DNA of 8,484 nucleotides, taken from assembly GCA_028678555.1 (NCBI GenBank), contig JAJRDF010000056.1, forward strand, positions 1 through 8,484, written 5' to 3'. Under the pieces are notes generated by a model. That model was not told the DNA's origin and searched no databases. It was given only the letters and a program-made list of their open reading frames with translations. This stretch comes from Methanomicrobiales archaeon (GTDB lineage: Archaea > Halobacteriota > Methanomicrobia > Methanomicrobiales > JACTUA01). The translations under genes and the position numbers were made by a program. Below, piece by piece: positions 1 through 5,757 of the stretch; the stretch's first letter is position 1, and every line of letters begins with the position of its first letter.

Positions 1-2051
1 ACGGAATCCGGCGTGGTCGCTTCTCCCGCCGTCTGGTGCATGGTCGGTTCCTTCTCCGCCCTCGGGAGAAGAACCTGCACCGGTGCAGGATCCGCTGCAC
101 CCGCCGCCCGGAAGACAAACGCCACCTCCTCCCAGGCCTTCTCCAGCAGGAGCCGGTAGAAGGCGAGATCCACCGACGATGACGCATCCGCCACGTCCAC
201 TGCCCAGTGCCGGGCGTCCCGGACCACGTACCCGATCTCCATCCCCGGGGCGATGTCGATCCCCTGCCGACGGTACGCCTCCACTGCCGCCTCCTCCAGG
301 CACCGGTGGGCGTACCGGAGCCGGCTGACCCGGCGCCGGATCACGAGTTCGCCCGGGTCCGCAGCCGCAAGCCCGGCCAGGTACCGGTCCCGGATCCCCC
401 GGACCTCCGGTTCCAGGTGCGGTATCTCCCCGGGGGAGCGGGCCTGCACCAGCGCGTCCAGCATCTCCCCCTGCATCCGCCGCAGGTACTCCGGTGTGTC
501 CCCCCGGCGGAGCGCGATCCCGCGCACCTTCACGCTTCCTCCGGCCAGGCGGCCGAAGTACCGGTTGTAGTGGCCGCTGCCGTCAGCCTGGGGGAGGAAC
601 GCGATCCAGTCGTAGCGCTCGCACTCCACCGGGATCCCGGTCTCCCGCTCCACCCGCTCCTGCAGCTCCCGGATCCCCTCCCCCCGGACCCAGACGCAGT
701 CCACGATCCCGTGGAGCACCTCGAAACCCAGTTCCTCGGCCATCTCCTTCGTCCGGACCAGGATCTCCCGGGCGGTCCCCGTGATCTGCTCGTGGACCTG
801 GATCTGCCCGAACTTGGCGTTCCGGTAGCCGGTGTAGCCGAAGCAGGTGACGAGCATCCACTTCAGCACCGCGTCGATCCCTGCCACTGAGGGATCGGTT
901 TTCTTCCGCTGCTTGGTCTCGATCCGCAGGTCCAGGAGGGGGGCGAGCACCCGGGGCAGGAACCCCTGCCCCGGCCGGCCGTCCAGGAGCTCCGGGGAGA
1001 GGTTGTGCCGGACGATGATGGCAGGATAGAGGGAGGTGAAGTCCATGGCGTCCACGCCGCCGTACACCCCGGGGTGCGGCTGGAAGATCATCCCGCCCCG
1101 GTCGCAGCTCCGGAGCTCGGCTACGTCACGCAGCCCCTCGGCGTCCCGCTTCCGGAAGGGGACGGCGATCCCCTCCCGGAGGGCCCCGTACACCTCGTAG
1201 CCGGAGATGAGGGTACCCGGGGTGAACCGGGCGGAGAGATTGGGGGAGATGCCGGAGAGCCGGGCCGCCATGATGACGCCCCGCATCCCCCCCTCCCGGT
1301 ACACGAAGGAGTGGTCGGTGTCGATCAGGATCCGGCCCTCCGGGATCAGGGCCTTCCCCTTGTGGTACACCCGGCCGTAGCTCCAGTAGGACCGCTCCTC
1401 CATCGAGCGGTACCGGCCGGTCCGGCTGAGGGTGTCCCCGACGCCGAGGGCCCGGGCCTGCCGCACGACCCGGTCCATCCAGCCCTCCGCCGAGGGGAAG
1501 AGGATTACATCGGGATCCAGTGCGCCGATCCGGTCCATGAAACCCTCCAGCACGTCCCGTTCACTCCCTGCGAAGCGCTCTGCCCGCCCCTCCCCGGTGA
1601 CCTCCAGGTCGGTGACCGGGTCACCCCGGTGGGGGCTGCCCCGGACCCGCACCCCCATCGTCCGCAGCGGGAAGTCCGTCGCGAGAGTGAACCGGGACTC
1701 CCCCTCCGCGGTGCAGGGGACGAGCCCCTCCTCAGCCAGGTACCGCTGGTCCATCCGCACGTCCACGTTGTACAGCTCGGCCTCGTACCGGGTCTGCTGC
1801 TCGATCCGCTCCGCCACCTCCCGCCCGGCCCCGATGCGGTAGCCCTCCACCGGCCCGGAGACCGTCCGGAAGGTGCACTCTTCGAACGGGAACGCGGCGG
1901 CAAGAGCCTCCAGCATCTCCCGGTACCGGTGGGGATCCGGGAGGTGGAAGAGGAACGTGCGGGGATACGGGACCCGGGTGAGGGCCCGCCTGCCCCCGTC
2001 CTCTGCCCAGAGGTGGACGGCGCCCCGGTACCAGCAGTCAAGGATCCGCAT
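1..2051 (-). CDS. Family B DNA polymerase homologue, probably inactivated (PolB2-like), 3' end outside window
   Basis: The frame is open for 683 codons from ATG at 2051 (MRILDCWYRG) to the left edge. Fold motifs are clear: motif A DFTSLYPAII at D337; a motif B equivalent KWMLVTCFGY at K397, where the usual Asn and Tyr are Val401 and Phe404; the downstream VHEQIT segment; and a thumb-like region with NRYFG and VKVRGIALRRGD. Motif C, normally YGDTDS, reads HGIVDC at residues 447-452, so the first catalytic Asp is Ile449 and only Asp451 remains. The exonuclease looks dead too: no DIE at ExoI, no Asn in the ExoII region (after DPDVILF near 179), and YREGG at 251-255 where ExoIII expects YxxxD. 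These losses match the described clade of inactivated archaeal PolB paralogues. The start overlaps the preceding gene by 14 nt, with no strong ribosome site, so coupled translation is likely. Function is inferred: structural or translesion role beside the replicative polymerase. Confidence 0.88.
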   Translation of the reverse strand, partial: MRILDCWYRGAVHLWAEDGGRRALTRVPYPRTFLFHLPDPHRYREMLEALAAAFPFEECTFRTVSGPVEGYRIGAGREVAERIEQQTRYEAELYNVDVRMDQRYLAEEGLVPCTAEGESRFTLATDFPLRTMGVRVRGSPHRGDPVTDLEVTGEGRAERFAGSERDVLEGFMDRIGALDPDVILFPSAEGWMDRVVRQARALGVGDTLSRTGRYRSMEERSYWSYGRVYHKGKALIPEGRILIDTDHSFVYREGGMRGVIMAARLSGISPNLSARFTPGTLISGYEVYGALREGIAVPFRKRDAEGLRDVAELRSCDRGGMIFQPHPGVYGGVDAMDFTSLYPAIIVRHNLSPELLDGRPGQGFLPRVLAPLLDLRIETKQRKKTDPSVAGIDAVLKWMLVTCFGYTGYRNAKFGQIQVHEQITGTAREILVRTKEMAEELGFEVLHGIVDCVWVRGEGIRELQERVERETGIPVECERYDWIAFLPQADGSGHYNRYFGRLAGGSVKVRGIALRRGDTPEYLRRMQGEMLDALVQARSPGEIPHLEPEVRGIRDRYLAGLAAADPGELVIRRRVSRLRYAHRCLEEAAVEAYRRQGIDIAPGMEIGYVVRDARHWAVDVADASSSVDLAFYRLLLEKAWEEVAFVFRAAGAADPAPVQVLLPRAEKEPTMHQTAGEATTPDS

Positions 2052-2313
2052 CGTCCCGGCCCCGGTCCAGTCCCTGATGCGGTTCCCGGTCCCGTTCCTG
2101 GTCCTCTTCCCGGTCCCGTTCCTTCAGGAGCTCGACGAGCACCGAGAAGAGGGCCGCCTCCAGCGGGTCATCGAAGGCATAGAACCCCTCGCTCGTATGC
2201 CGCTTCGCCATGGCAGCCAGCTCCTCGGCGTAGGACTGGTCCTCCTTCCGCATGGCCCGGCGGGCCCGGAGCCACCGGTCGGCCACGGCGGCGACCCCCA
2301 GCCTCACGCTCAC
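2038..2313 (-). CDS. Small charged protein between the RecA-like and polymerase genes
   Basis: A 91-residue protein that I do not recognise as a named family. It starts with GTG at 2313; that GTG shares the sequence GTGA with the stop of the upstream gene, a classic coupling overlap. Its stop lies inside the first codons of the polymerase homologue (14-nt overlap). Residues 1-65 look helical and amphipathic (MSVRLGVAAVADRW, then SYAEELAAMAKRH, then DPLEAALFSVLVELLKERD). The last 25 residues are low-complexity and highly charged, with an eight-residue repeat (ERDREEDQ, ERDREPHQ). There are no membrane segments or cysteine pairs. Its place between two DNA-repair-like genes suggests a bridging or regulatory subunit, but this is inference from position only. 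The ordered N-terminal part and the tight packing argue that it is a real gene. Confidence 0.75.
   Translation of the reverse strand: MSVRLGVAAVADRWLRARRAMRKEDQSYAEELAAMAKRHTSEGFYAFDDPLEAALFSVLVELLKERDREEDQERDREPHQGLDRGRDDADP
2083..2122. repeat. Two 16-bp direct repeats, 24-bp period, inside the small-protein gene
   Basis: TTCCCGGTCCCGTTCC occurs at 2083-2098 and again at 2107-2122. The 24-bp period equals eight codons and gives the charged repeat ERDREEDQ / ERDREPHQ in the tail of the 91-aa protein. It probably arose by slippage or a short tandem duplication. Confidence 0.85.
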
Positions 2314-2849
2314 GAAGCTCCGTCCCGTGCGAATCCCTCCAGCGTGGTCTGGGTGGCGGCGAGGGGCGTCCGGGCGGCCCCCCGGCCGGCTGCCCCCCGG
2401 TACGGCCCTGCCGCGGCGATGCCGGGGAGGAAGAGGATCCGGTCCGCCCGCTGGGAGAGGGCGTCCAGGGTGGGGTCAGGTTCCGGGGTGTAGAGGATGA
2501 CGAGCGCCGTCCGGGCTGCCTGGGAGAGGGCGAGCGCCACTTCCGCGGGCATCTGCCCGGCATCCTCGTAGAGGCCGGGGTCGTGCTCCACGAAGATCAC
2601 GGTGTGGTGGGCCTCCTCCAGGATGGTGAGGAGCTGGAAGACGGTGAAGGACCGGCGGACCTGGAAGGAGGGGGAACGGCACCGGATCCCGGAGAGGAGC
2701 CGGGACATGTTCCCGCACACGTACAGGAAGAGGAAGCGCTGCAGGTCCTCGCTTCCGTTGATCACACGGAGGACGGCCTCCGGCGGTGCCACCACCACGG
2801 CGAAGGTGCCGGGGCGGAGGGTGACGGCAGGGTGCAGTGCCAGCTCCAT
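2310..2849 (-). CDS. RecA/RadA-like ATPase-fold protein lacking Walker A
   Basis: A 179-residue protein starting at ATG 2849. Its middle resembles the core of RecA/RadA-type ATPases: a helix leading to strand TVIFVEHDP (residues 83-91), in the position of a Walker B strand, then strand ALVILYTP (115-122) and the closing ADRILF (135-140), as in recombinases that end the core with an ADRV-like strand. No GxxxxGK[ST] Walker A loop is present; the matching early region (TFAVVVAPPEAV, 15-26) has neither the Gly-Lys pair nor Ser/Thr. ATP hydrolysis is therefore unlikely. The C-terminal tail after residue 143 is Ala/Gly-rich and ends with QTTLEGFA, a PCNA-interacting-peptide-like motif. It is the first gene of a three-gene overlapping unit with a polymerase homologue, recalling bacterial ImuA, itself a degenerate RecA relative. 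The fold call comes from pattern reading, not a profile search. Confidence 0.6.
   Translation of the reverse strand: MELALHPAVTLRPGTFAVVVAPPEAVLRVINGSEDLQRFLFLYVCGNMSRLLSGIRCRSPSFQVRRSFTVFQLLTILEEAHHTVIFVEHDPGLYEDAGQMPAEVALALSQAARTALVILYTPEPDPTLDALSQRADRILFLPGIAAAGPYRGAAGRGAARTPLAATQTTLEGFARDGAS
2328..2351 (-). other. PIP-box-like PCNA-binding peptide at the C-terminus of the RecA-like protein
   Basis: Residues 167-174 read QTTLEGFA, six residues from the protein end. The PIP-box consensus is Q-x-x-[L/I/M]-x-x-[F/Y/W]-[F/Y/W]; here Gln167, Leu170 and Phe173 fit and the final aromatic is Ala174. It lies in an apparently disordered Ala/Gly-rich tail, the usual setting for such peptides. Binding to the archaeal sliding clamp is inferred. 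Confidence 0.5.
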
Positions 2850-2871
2850 GGGAGACCCGTTCCTCAGGGGC

Positions 2872-2884
2872 GGTGATAAAGGTA
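2872..2884 (-). promoter_or_regulatory. Putative archaeal promoter element for the RecA-like/PolB-like operon
   Basis: The minus strand reads TACCTTTATCACC ending 23 nt before the ATG at 2849. The same 13 bases precede the HEAT gene start at 5705 by 24 nt. The TTTATC core could serve as a weak TATA box. With the usual archaeal spacing of about 25 nt, transcription would begin just before the start codon, giving a leaderless or nearly leaderless message. The TATA role is inferred; the repetition is directly seen. Confidence 0.45.
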
Positions 2885-2940
2885 GAGAGGGGGGGGTGCG
2901 AAAGTGATCCGGGCGCGGCGAAATACCGGTGAATACACGA

Positions 2941-2955
2941 TATTTTATGAAAATA
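2941..2955. repeat. AT-rich perfect inverted repeat (6-bp arms, 3-bp spacer)
   Basis: TATTTT, ATG, AAAATA. It sits about 92 nt upstream of the RecA-like start and about 28 nt past the phosphodiesterase stop. It could be an operator half-site pair or part of a T-rich terminator; the sequence does not decide between these. Confidence 0.45.
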
Positions 2956-2982
2956 AGGCGATAAAACCGAGATGGGGCCCCT

Positions 2983-3669
2983 TCAGTTCCGCATCCCTTT
3001 CACCCACTCCCGTGCCGAGCACGGGTCATCGGTGGCGAAGCCGTCCACGTCCAGTCCCATTGCCTGGCGGATATCGTCTTTGGAATTGAGCGTCCAGGGA
3101 ATGACCCTGATCCCCACCCTTCGGGCCGTCTGCACCAGATCTTCCGAAAGGAGGTCCTTCCGGGGGAGGAGCGTCCCCGCACCCGCCCGCACGGCTATTT
3201 CCACCGGGTTCCCCTCTGTCCGGGAGACGATCAGGCCGGTGGCAAGGCCCGGGAGCAGGGCCCGGGCAGCGGTGAGCGCTGCCGCGTGGAAGGACACGAG
3301 CATCACATCCCCCGTACCGTACGCCCCGAGCAGGCTGCAGATGGCCGGCACCGCATTCTCCTCCTTGGCCTCCACGACGAGCCCGCCATGGTGGCCCACC
3401 CGGTCCAGCACCTCGGAGAGGAGCGGTATCCGCTCGCCCTGCCCTGCATCCAGCCGCCTGAGTTCCACGACAAGCGCATCCCGTACCGGCCCCGTTCCGT
3501 CCGTGGTCCGGTCCAGCGTCGCGTCATGCATGACGACCGGTACGCCCTCGCGGGAGAGCCGGACATCCACCTCCACCCACCCCGCGCATGCGAGGCCGCG
3601 CTCCACCGCCCGGAGGGTATTCTCGGGTTCGAGGGCCCTCGCGCCGCGATGGCCGATGATCTGCATCAT
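2983..3669 (-). CDS. Glycerophosphodiester phosphodiesterase (GDPD family)
   Basis: A 228-residue, single-domain cytoplasmic enzyme of the usual length for short GDPDs. It is expected to hydrolyse glycerophosphodiesters to an alcohol and glycerol phosphate, in phospholipid turnover or scavenging. Family signatures are in order: HRG at 7-9 with catalytic His7, EPENT at 14-18, EVD at 33-35 (metal ligands Glu33 and Asp35), MHD at 47-49 with catalytic His48, the LDRTTDGTG segment at 52-60, a metal-ligand Glu100 in VVEAK, IPWTLN late in the chain and GFATDDP near the end. There is no signal peptide. Two adjacent ATG codons (3669 and 3666) could start it. Archaeal lipids are built on glycerol-1-phosphate, so the natural substrate may differ from that of bacterial enzymes. 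It lies 81 bp after the second HEAT gene in the same direction and may share its transcript. Confidence 0.93.
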   Translation of the reverse strand: MMQIIGHRGARALEPENTLRAVERGLACAGWVEVDVRLSREGVPVVMHDATLDRTTDGTGPVRDALVVELRRLDAGQGERIPLLSEVLDRVGHHGGLVVEAKEENAVPAICSLLGAYGTGDVMLVSFHAAALTAARALLPGLATGLIVSRTEGNPVEIAVRAGAGTLLPRKDLLSEDLVQTARRVGIRVIPWTLNSKDDIRQAMGLDVDGFATDDPCSAREWVKGMRN

Positions 3670-3689
3670 GTCTCGCCTTCATCCCCCGG

Positions 3690-3708
3690 TTCTCCCTTCA
3701 TGGGAGAA
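3690..3708. repeat. Perfect hairpin (7-bp stem, 5-nt loop) upstream of the phosphodiesterase gene
   Basis: TTCTCCC at 3690-3696 and GGGAGAA at 3702-3708 pair perfectly around TTCAT. It lies in the 81-bp gap before the start at 3669. No T-run follows on the minus strand, so it is not a typical terminator. It might act on the mRNA leader or mark a processing site. A second short stem, GCGGA/TCCGC with a 3-nt loop, lies nearby at 3729-3741. Confidence 0.5.
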
Positions 3709-3750
3709 GAATGTGATGGCGGGAACCCGCGGATCCTCCGCGAGGACCCC

Positions 3751-4710
3751 TTACAGGTCCGGCATCCGTGTTGCCATGTAGTACCCGTGGGCGGCCAGGA
3801 AGAGGTAGATGGGGAAGAGGGCGGCGTAGGCGGGCTGCTCACCGGTGATCGTGAACAGCCAGACCGTGGCTGTAATGTCCACCTGCCAGACCAGGATCCC
3901 CCACCATTTTCCCAGGTAGAAGTAGCCCAGGCCCGGGAGGAGGAAGTTCAGGAGGGCCGTGATCCGCGGATCCTTGCGGGCTCTCGGCCTGCGGGCGACA
4001 CCCCGGGGGATCTGCATGGGGGGGACACCGCAGGCCTGCGCCGCCTGGACGGCATTCCAGCGCACCGTGTCATCCGCATCGCCCAGGGCCCGGATCACCG
4101 CCGGGGCCGAGGAGGGATCGCCGATCTGCCCCATGATGGTGACTGCCCGTGCCCGGACCTCCCGGTCCCGGTCCGTGGAGGCCAGCTGGAGGGCGGGGAG
4201 TGCTGTCTTCCCCAGGGCGGCGAGGCTGTCCCAGTCCTGCAGGGCCAGGGCCAGGCATGCCCTGCCCTCGTCGGCTTCCGGCTTCCACCCCAGCTGGCCG
4301 AGGGCGATGGCGGCCCCGTAGCGGACGTACCGGTCCGGGTCCCGGAGGGACCGGACCAGGAGGGGCACGGCCTCCGGGTCGCCCAGCTGCCCCAGCGCGA
4401 GGGCTGCAGCCCAGCGGACCTCGTTGGACCGGTCATGGAGCAGGGGAAGGAGGTGGTCCAGGACGGACGGGTCCCGGATCTCCCCCATGGCCTCGATGAT
4501 GCCCAGCCGCAGGTCCCGGTCATCCGTCTTCAGGGCCCGGATCAGGGAGTCCACTGCCTCGGTGCCCATGGAGGCCAGCGCCCGGGCAGCCCGGAGCTGG
4601 ACTGCCGTATCGCGGTGGCCGAGGGCTTTGACCAGCCCGTCGATATCCCGCCGTTCGGCAAGGGCATCCACGTCAGGTGGTCCACGGGTGAAGAGATCTG
4701 CGATACGCAT
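3751..4710 (-). CDS. HEAT-repeat protein with C-terminal TM2-like membrane module (paralogue 2)
   Basis: A 319-residue protein starting at ATG 4710 (MRIADLFTRG). The longer open frame upstream of this ATG only shadows the preceding gene. A strong ribosome site, GGAGG at 4717-4721, lies 6 nt before the ATG. Residues 20-225 are PBS-lyase-type HEAT repeats, such as EVRWAAALALGQLGD (97-111) and YVRYGAAIALGQLG (128-141). They include the longer loop unit with LGWKPEADE and LQDWDSLAALG that is typical of archaeal and cyanobacterial HEAT proteins. After a basic linker (RRPRARKDP) comes LLNFLLPGLGYFYLG (253-267), a TM2-like signature, and hydrophobic helices at about 268-288 and 294-312. A cytoplasmic HEAT scaffold anchored in the membrane is the likely form. 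No phycobilin lyase function is implied. It is a tandem duplicate of the gene upstream. Confidence 0.85.
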   Translation of the reverse strand: MRIADLFTRGPPDVDALAERRDIDGLVKALGHRDTAVQLRAARALASMGTEAVDSLIRALKTDDRDLRLGIIEAMGEIRDPSVLDHLLPLLHDRSNEVRWAAALALGQLGDPEAVPLLVRSLRDPDRYVRYGAAIALGQLGWKPEADEGRACLALALQDWDSLAALGKTALPALQLASTDRDREVRARAVTIMGQIGDPSSAPAVIRALGDADDTVRWNAVQAAQACGVPPMQIPRGVARRPRARKDPRITALLNFLLPGLGYFYLGKWWGILVWQVDITATVWLFTITGEQPAYAALFPIYLFLAAHGYYMATRMPDL

Positions 4711-4716
4711 CCCTGG

Positions 4717-4721
4717 CCTCC
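4717..4721 (-). promoter_or_regulatory. Shine-Dalgarno site deciding the start of the second HEAT gene
   Basis: GGAGG on the minus strand, 6 nt from the ATG at 4710 and next to the TAG stop of the preceding gene. It supports ATG 4710 over any upstream start in the same frame. Confidence 0.8.
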
Positions 4722-5705
4722 CTACATCGGGTCCTCCCTGGGCATGGTCCGGACGGCCAGGTATGTCTGCAGAGCGATCAGGGAAGCGACGGAGTACTGG
4801 AGCACCGTTGGGATCGCCGGCCCGATGGCCAGCGACAGGAGGACCACGAAGGTGGAGATGATCTGGAAACAGATGAGGCCCCACCAGGCGCCCAGGTAGT
4901 TGTAGCCCAGGCCCGGGAAGAAGAAGTTCAGGAAGACCGCGACGGCAGGGTTCTTTCCGGTCTTCGGCCGCCGGCTGATACCCAGGGGCAGATGGGTGAG
5001 GGGGATGCCGCAGCGGGGGAAGGCCAGGGTCGCCTGCCAGCGGACCCGGCTCTCCGGGTCCCCGAGGGCCCGGTTGCAGGCCCCGGCCACGTCCCCCTGG
5101 GCCGTCTGGCCCAGCGCTTCCACGGCATGTGCCCGGATCCCGGGGTTCCTGTCCCCCAGCACGCGGGTGAGGGCATCCACCGCCGCCGCTCCCTCTTCCG
5201 GAACGCGGTCCCACTGCTGGAGGGCGATGCGGAGATCGGTGCGCTCCCGGCCGTCCGCCGGCGTCCACCCGAGCCGGAGGAGTGCCCCGGCGGCCCCGTA
5301 CCTGACCATCCGGTCCGGGTCGTGGAGGGCTTGGACCAGGTGCGGGATCAGCCGGGCGTCGCCATGTTCCCCGACAGCCACCGCCGCAGCCCACCGGACC
5401 TCGTCCACGGGATCGCCGGCCATCAGGCGGGCCAGGGCATCACCCACCCGGGGATCAGGGGTGGGTGCCAGAGCCTCGGCTGCTCCCATCCGGACCTGGG
5501 GCCGGGAGGATCCCAGTGCCGACAGGAGGGGATCCTGTGCCCGGGGGCCCAGGGTGGCCAGGGCTGCAGCCGCCCGGTCCTGGACTCCGGGATCCGGGTG
5601 GGAGAGCATGCGCACGAGGCTGCGGGCATCCCCCGCATCCCGCAGGCGGGTGATCTCACCGGGATCCACCCTCCCGGGGGGATACAGGATGGTCCGCCAG
5701 TTCAT
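4722..5705 (-). CDS. HEAT-repeat protein with C-terminal TM2-like membrane module (paralogue 1)
   Basis: A 327-residue protein from ATG 5705. HEAT repeats span about residues 25-225, for example VRMGAAEALA (71-80), VRWAAAVAVGEHGD (103-116) and VRYGAAGALLRLG (134-146). The LGWTPADG / LQQWDRVPEEG unit that follows aligns with its neighbour. A linker LGISRRPKTGKNP leads into FLNFFFPGLGYNYLG (258-272), a TM2-like signature, then hydrophobic segments at about 273-295 and 300-318. The domain order and the linker motif (CGIP...RRP...K.P) match the next gene, so they are paralogues. The two are 11 bp apart and surely cotranscribed. No Shine-Dalgarno site precedes this start, in keeping with the promoter-like element just upstream and a leaderless message. 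Its partner and role are unknown; HEAT scaffolds usually bind proteins. Confidence 0.87.
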   Translation of the reverse strand: MNWRTILYPPGRVDPGEITRLRDAGDARSLVRMLSHPDPGVQDRAAAALATLGPRAQDPLLSALGSSRPQVRMGAAEALAPTPDPRVGDALARLMAGDPVDEVRWAAAVAVGEHGDARLIPHLVQALHDPDRMVRYGAAGALLRLGWTPADGRERTDLRIALQQWDRVPEEGAAAVDALTRVLGDRNPGIRAHAVEALGQTAQGDVAGACNRALGDPESRVRWQATLAFPRCGIPLTHLPLGISRRPKTGKNPAVAVFLNFFFPGLGYNYLGAWWGLICFQIISTFVVLLSLAIGPAIPTVLQYSVASLIALQTYLAVRTMPREDPM

Positions 5706-5728
5706 TCACGAGGATGTACCGAAAGGGG

Positions 5729-5741
5729 GGTGATAAAGGTA
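5729..5741 (-). promoter_or_regulatory. Putative archaeal promoter element for the HEAT gene pair
   Basis: TACCTTTATCACC on the minus strand, ending 24 nt before the ATG at 5705 and inside the 52-bp gap after the surface-protein stop. It is identical to the element at 2872-2884 at nearly the same distance from a start codon. The TTTATC core would place transcription start a few bases before the ATG. Confidence 0.45.
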
Positions 5742-5757
5742 ATGAAAGGGAGCCAGG

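Larger units (their letters stand above)
2850..2982. other. 133-bp intergenic region with an AT-rich island
   Basis: This spacer separates the phosphodiesterase stop from the RecA-like gene. Positions 2921-2970 are strikingly AT-rich for this GC-rich window and hold a perfect inverted repeat TATTTT-ATG-AAAATA (2941-2955), with an overlapping TTTTAT/ATAAAA pair at 2943-2948 and 2961-2966. On the minus strand the T-rich tracts directly follow the phosphodiesterase stop and could end its transcript. They could equally hold a second TATA box or an operator for the downstream operon. A run of eight G lies at 2889-2896. No coding sequence is supportable here. Confidence 0.5.

Noticed and set aside
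1505..2041. A 178-codon minus-strand frame overlapping the polymerase homologue.
   Set aside because: It is an out-of-frame shadow; the polymerase motifs are all in the frame starting at 2051.
1005..2876. A 623-codon open frame on the plus strand.
   Set aside because: It lies antisense to three genes with recognisable motifs, its translation is Pro/Gly/His-rich low-complexity, and GC-rich codon use keeps antisense frames open.
3670..3750. A classical terminator for the HEAT pair.
   Set aside because: Hairpins are present but no T-rich run follows on the minus strand.
3286..4899. A 537-codon open frame on the plus strand.
   Set aside because: It is antisense to the GDPD and HEAT genes; no domain is recognisable in it and its composition mirrors the opposite strand.
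4711..5394. A 228-residue N-terminal extension of the second HEAT protein.
   Set aside because: It overlaps the first HEAT gene in another frame, has a Gly/Pro/Arg-rich shadow composition, and a good GGAGG site supports ATG 4710.
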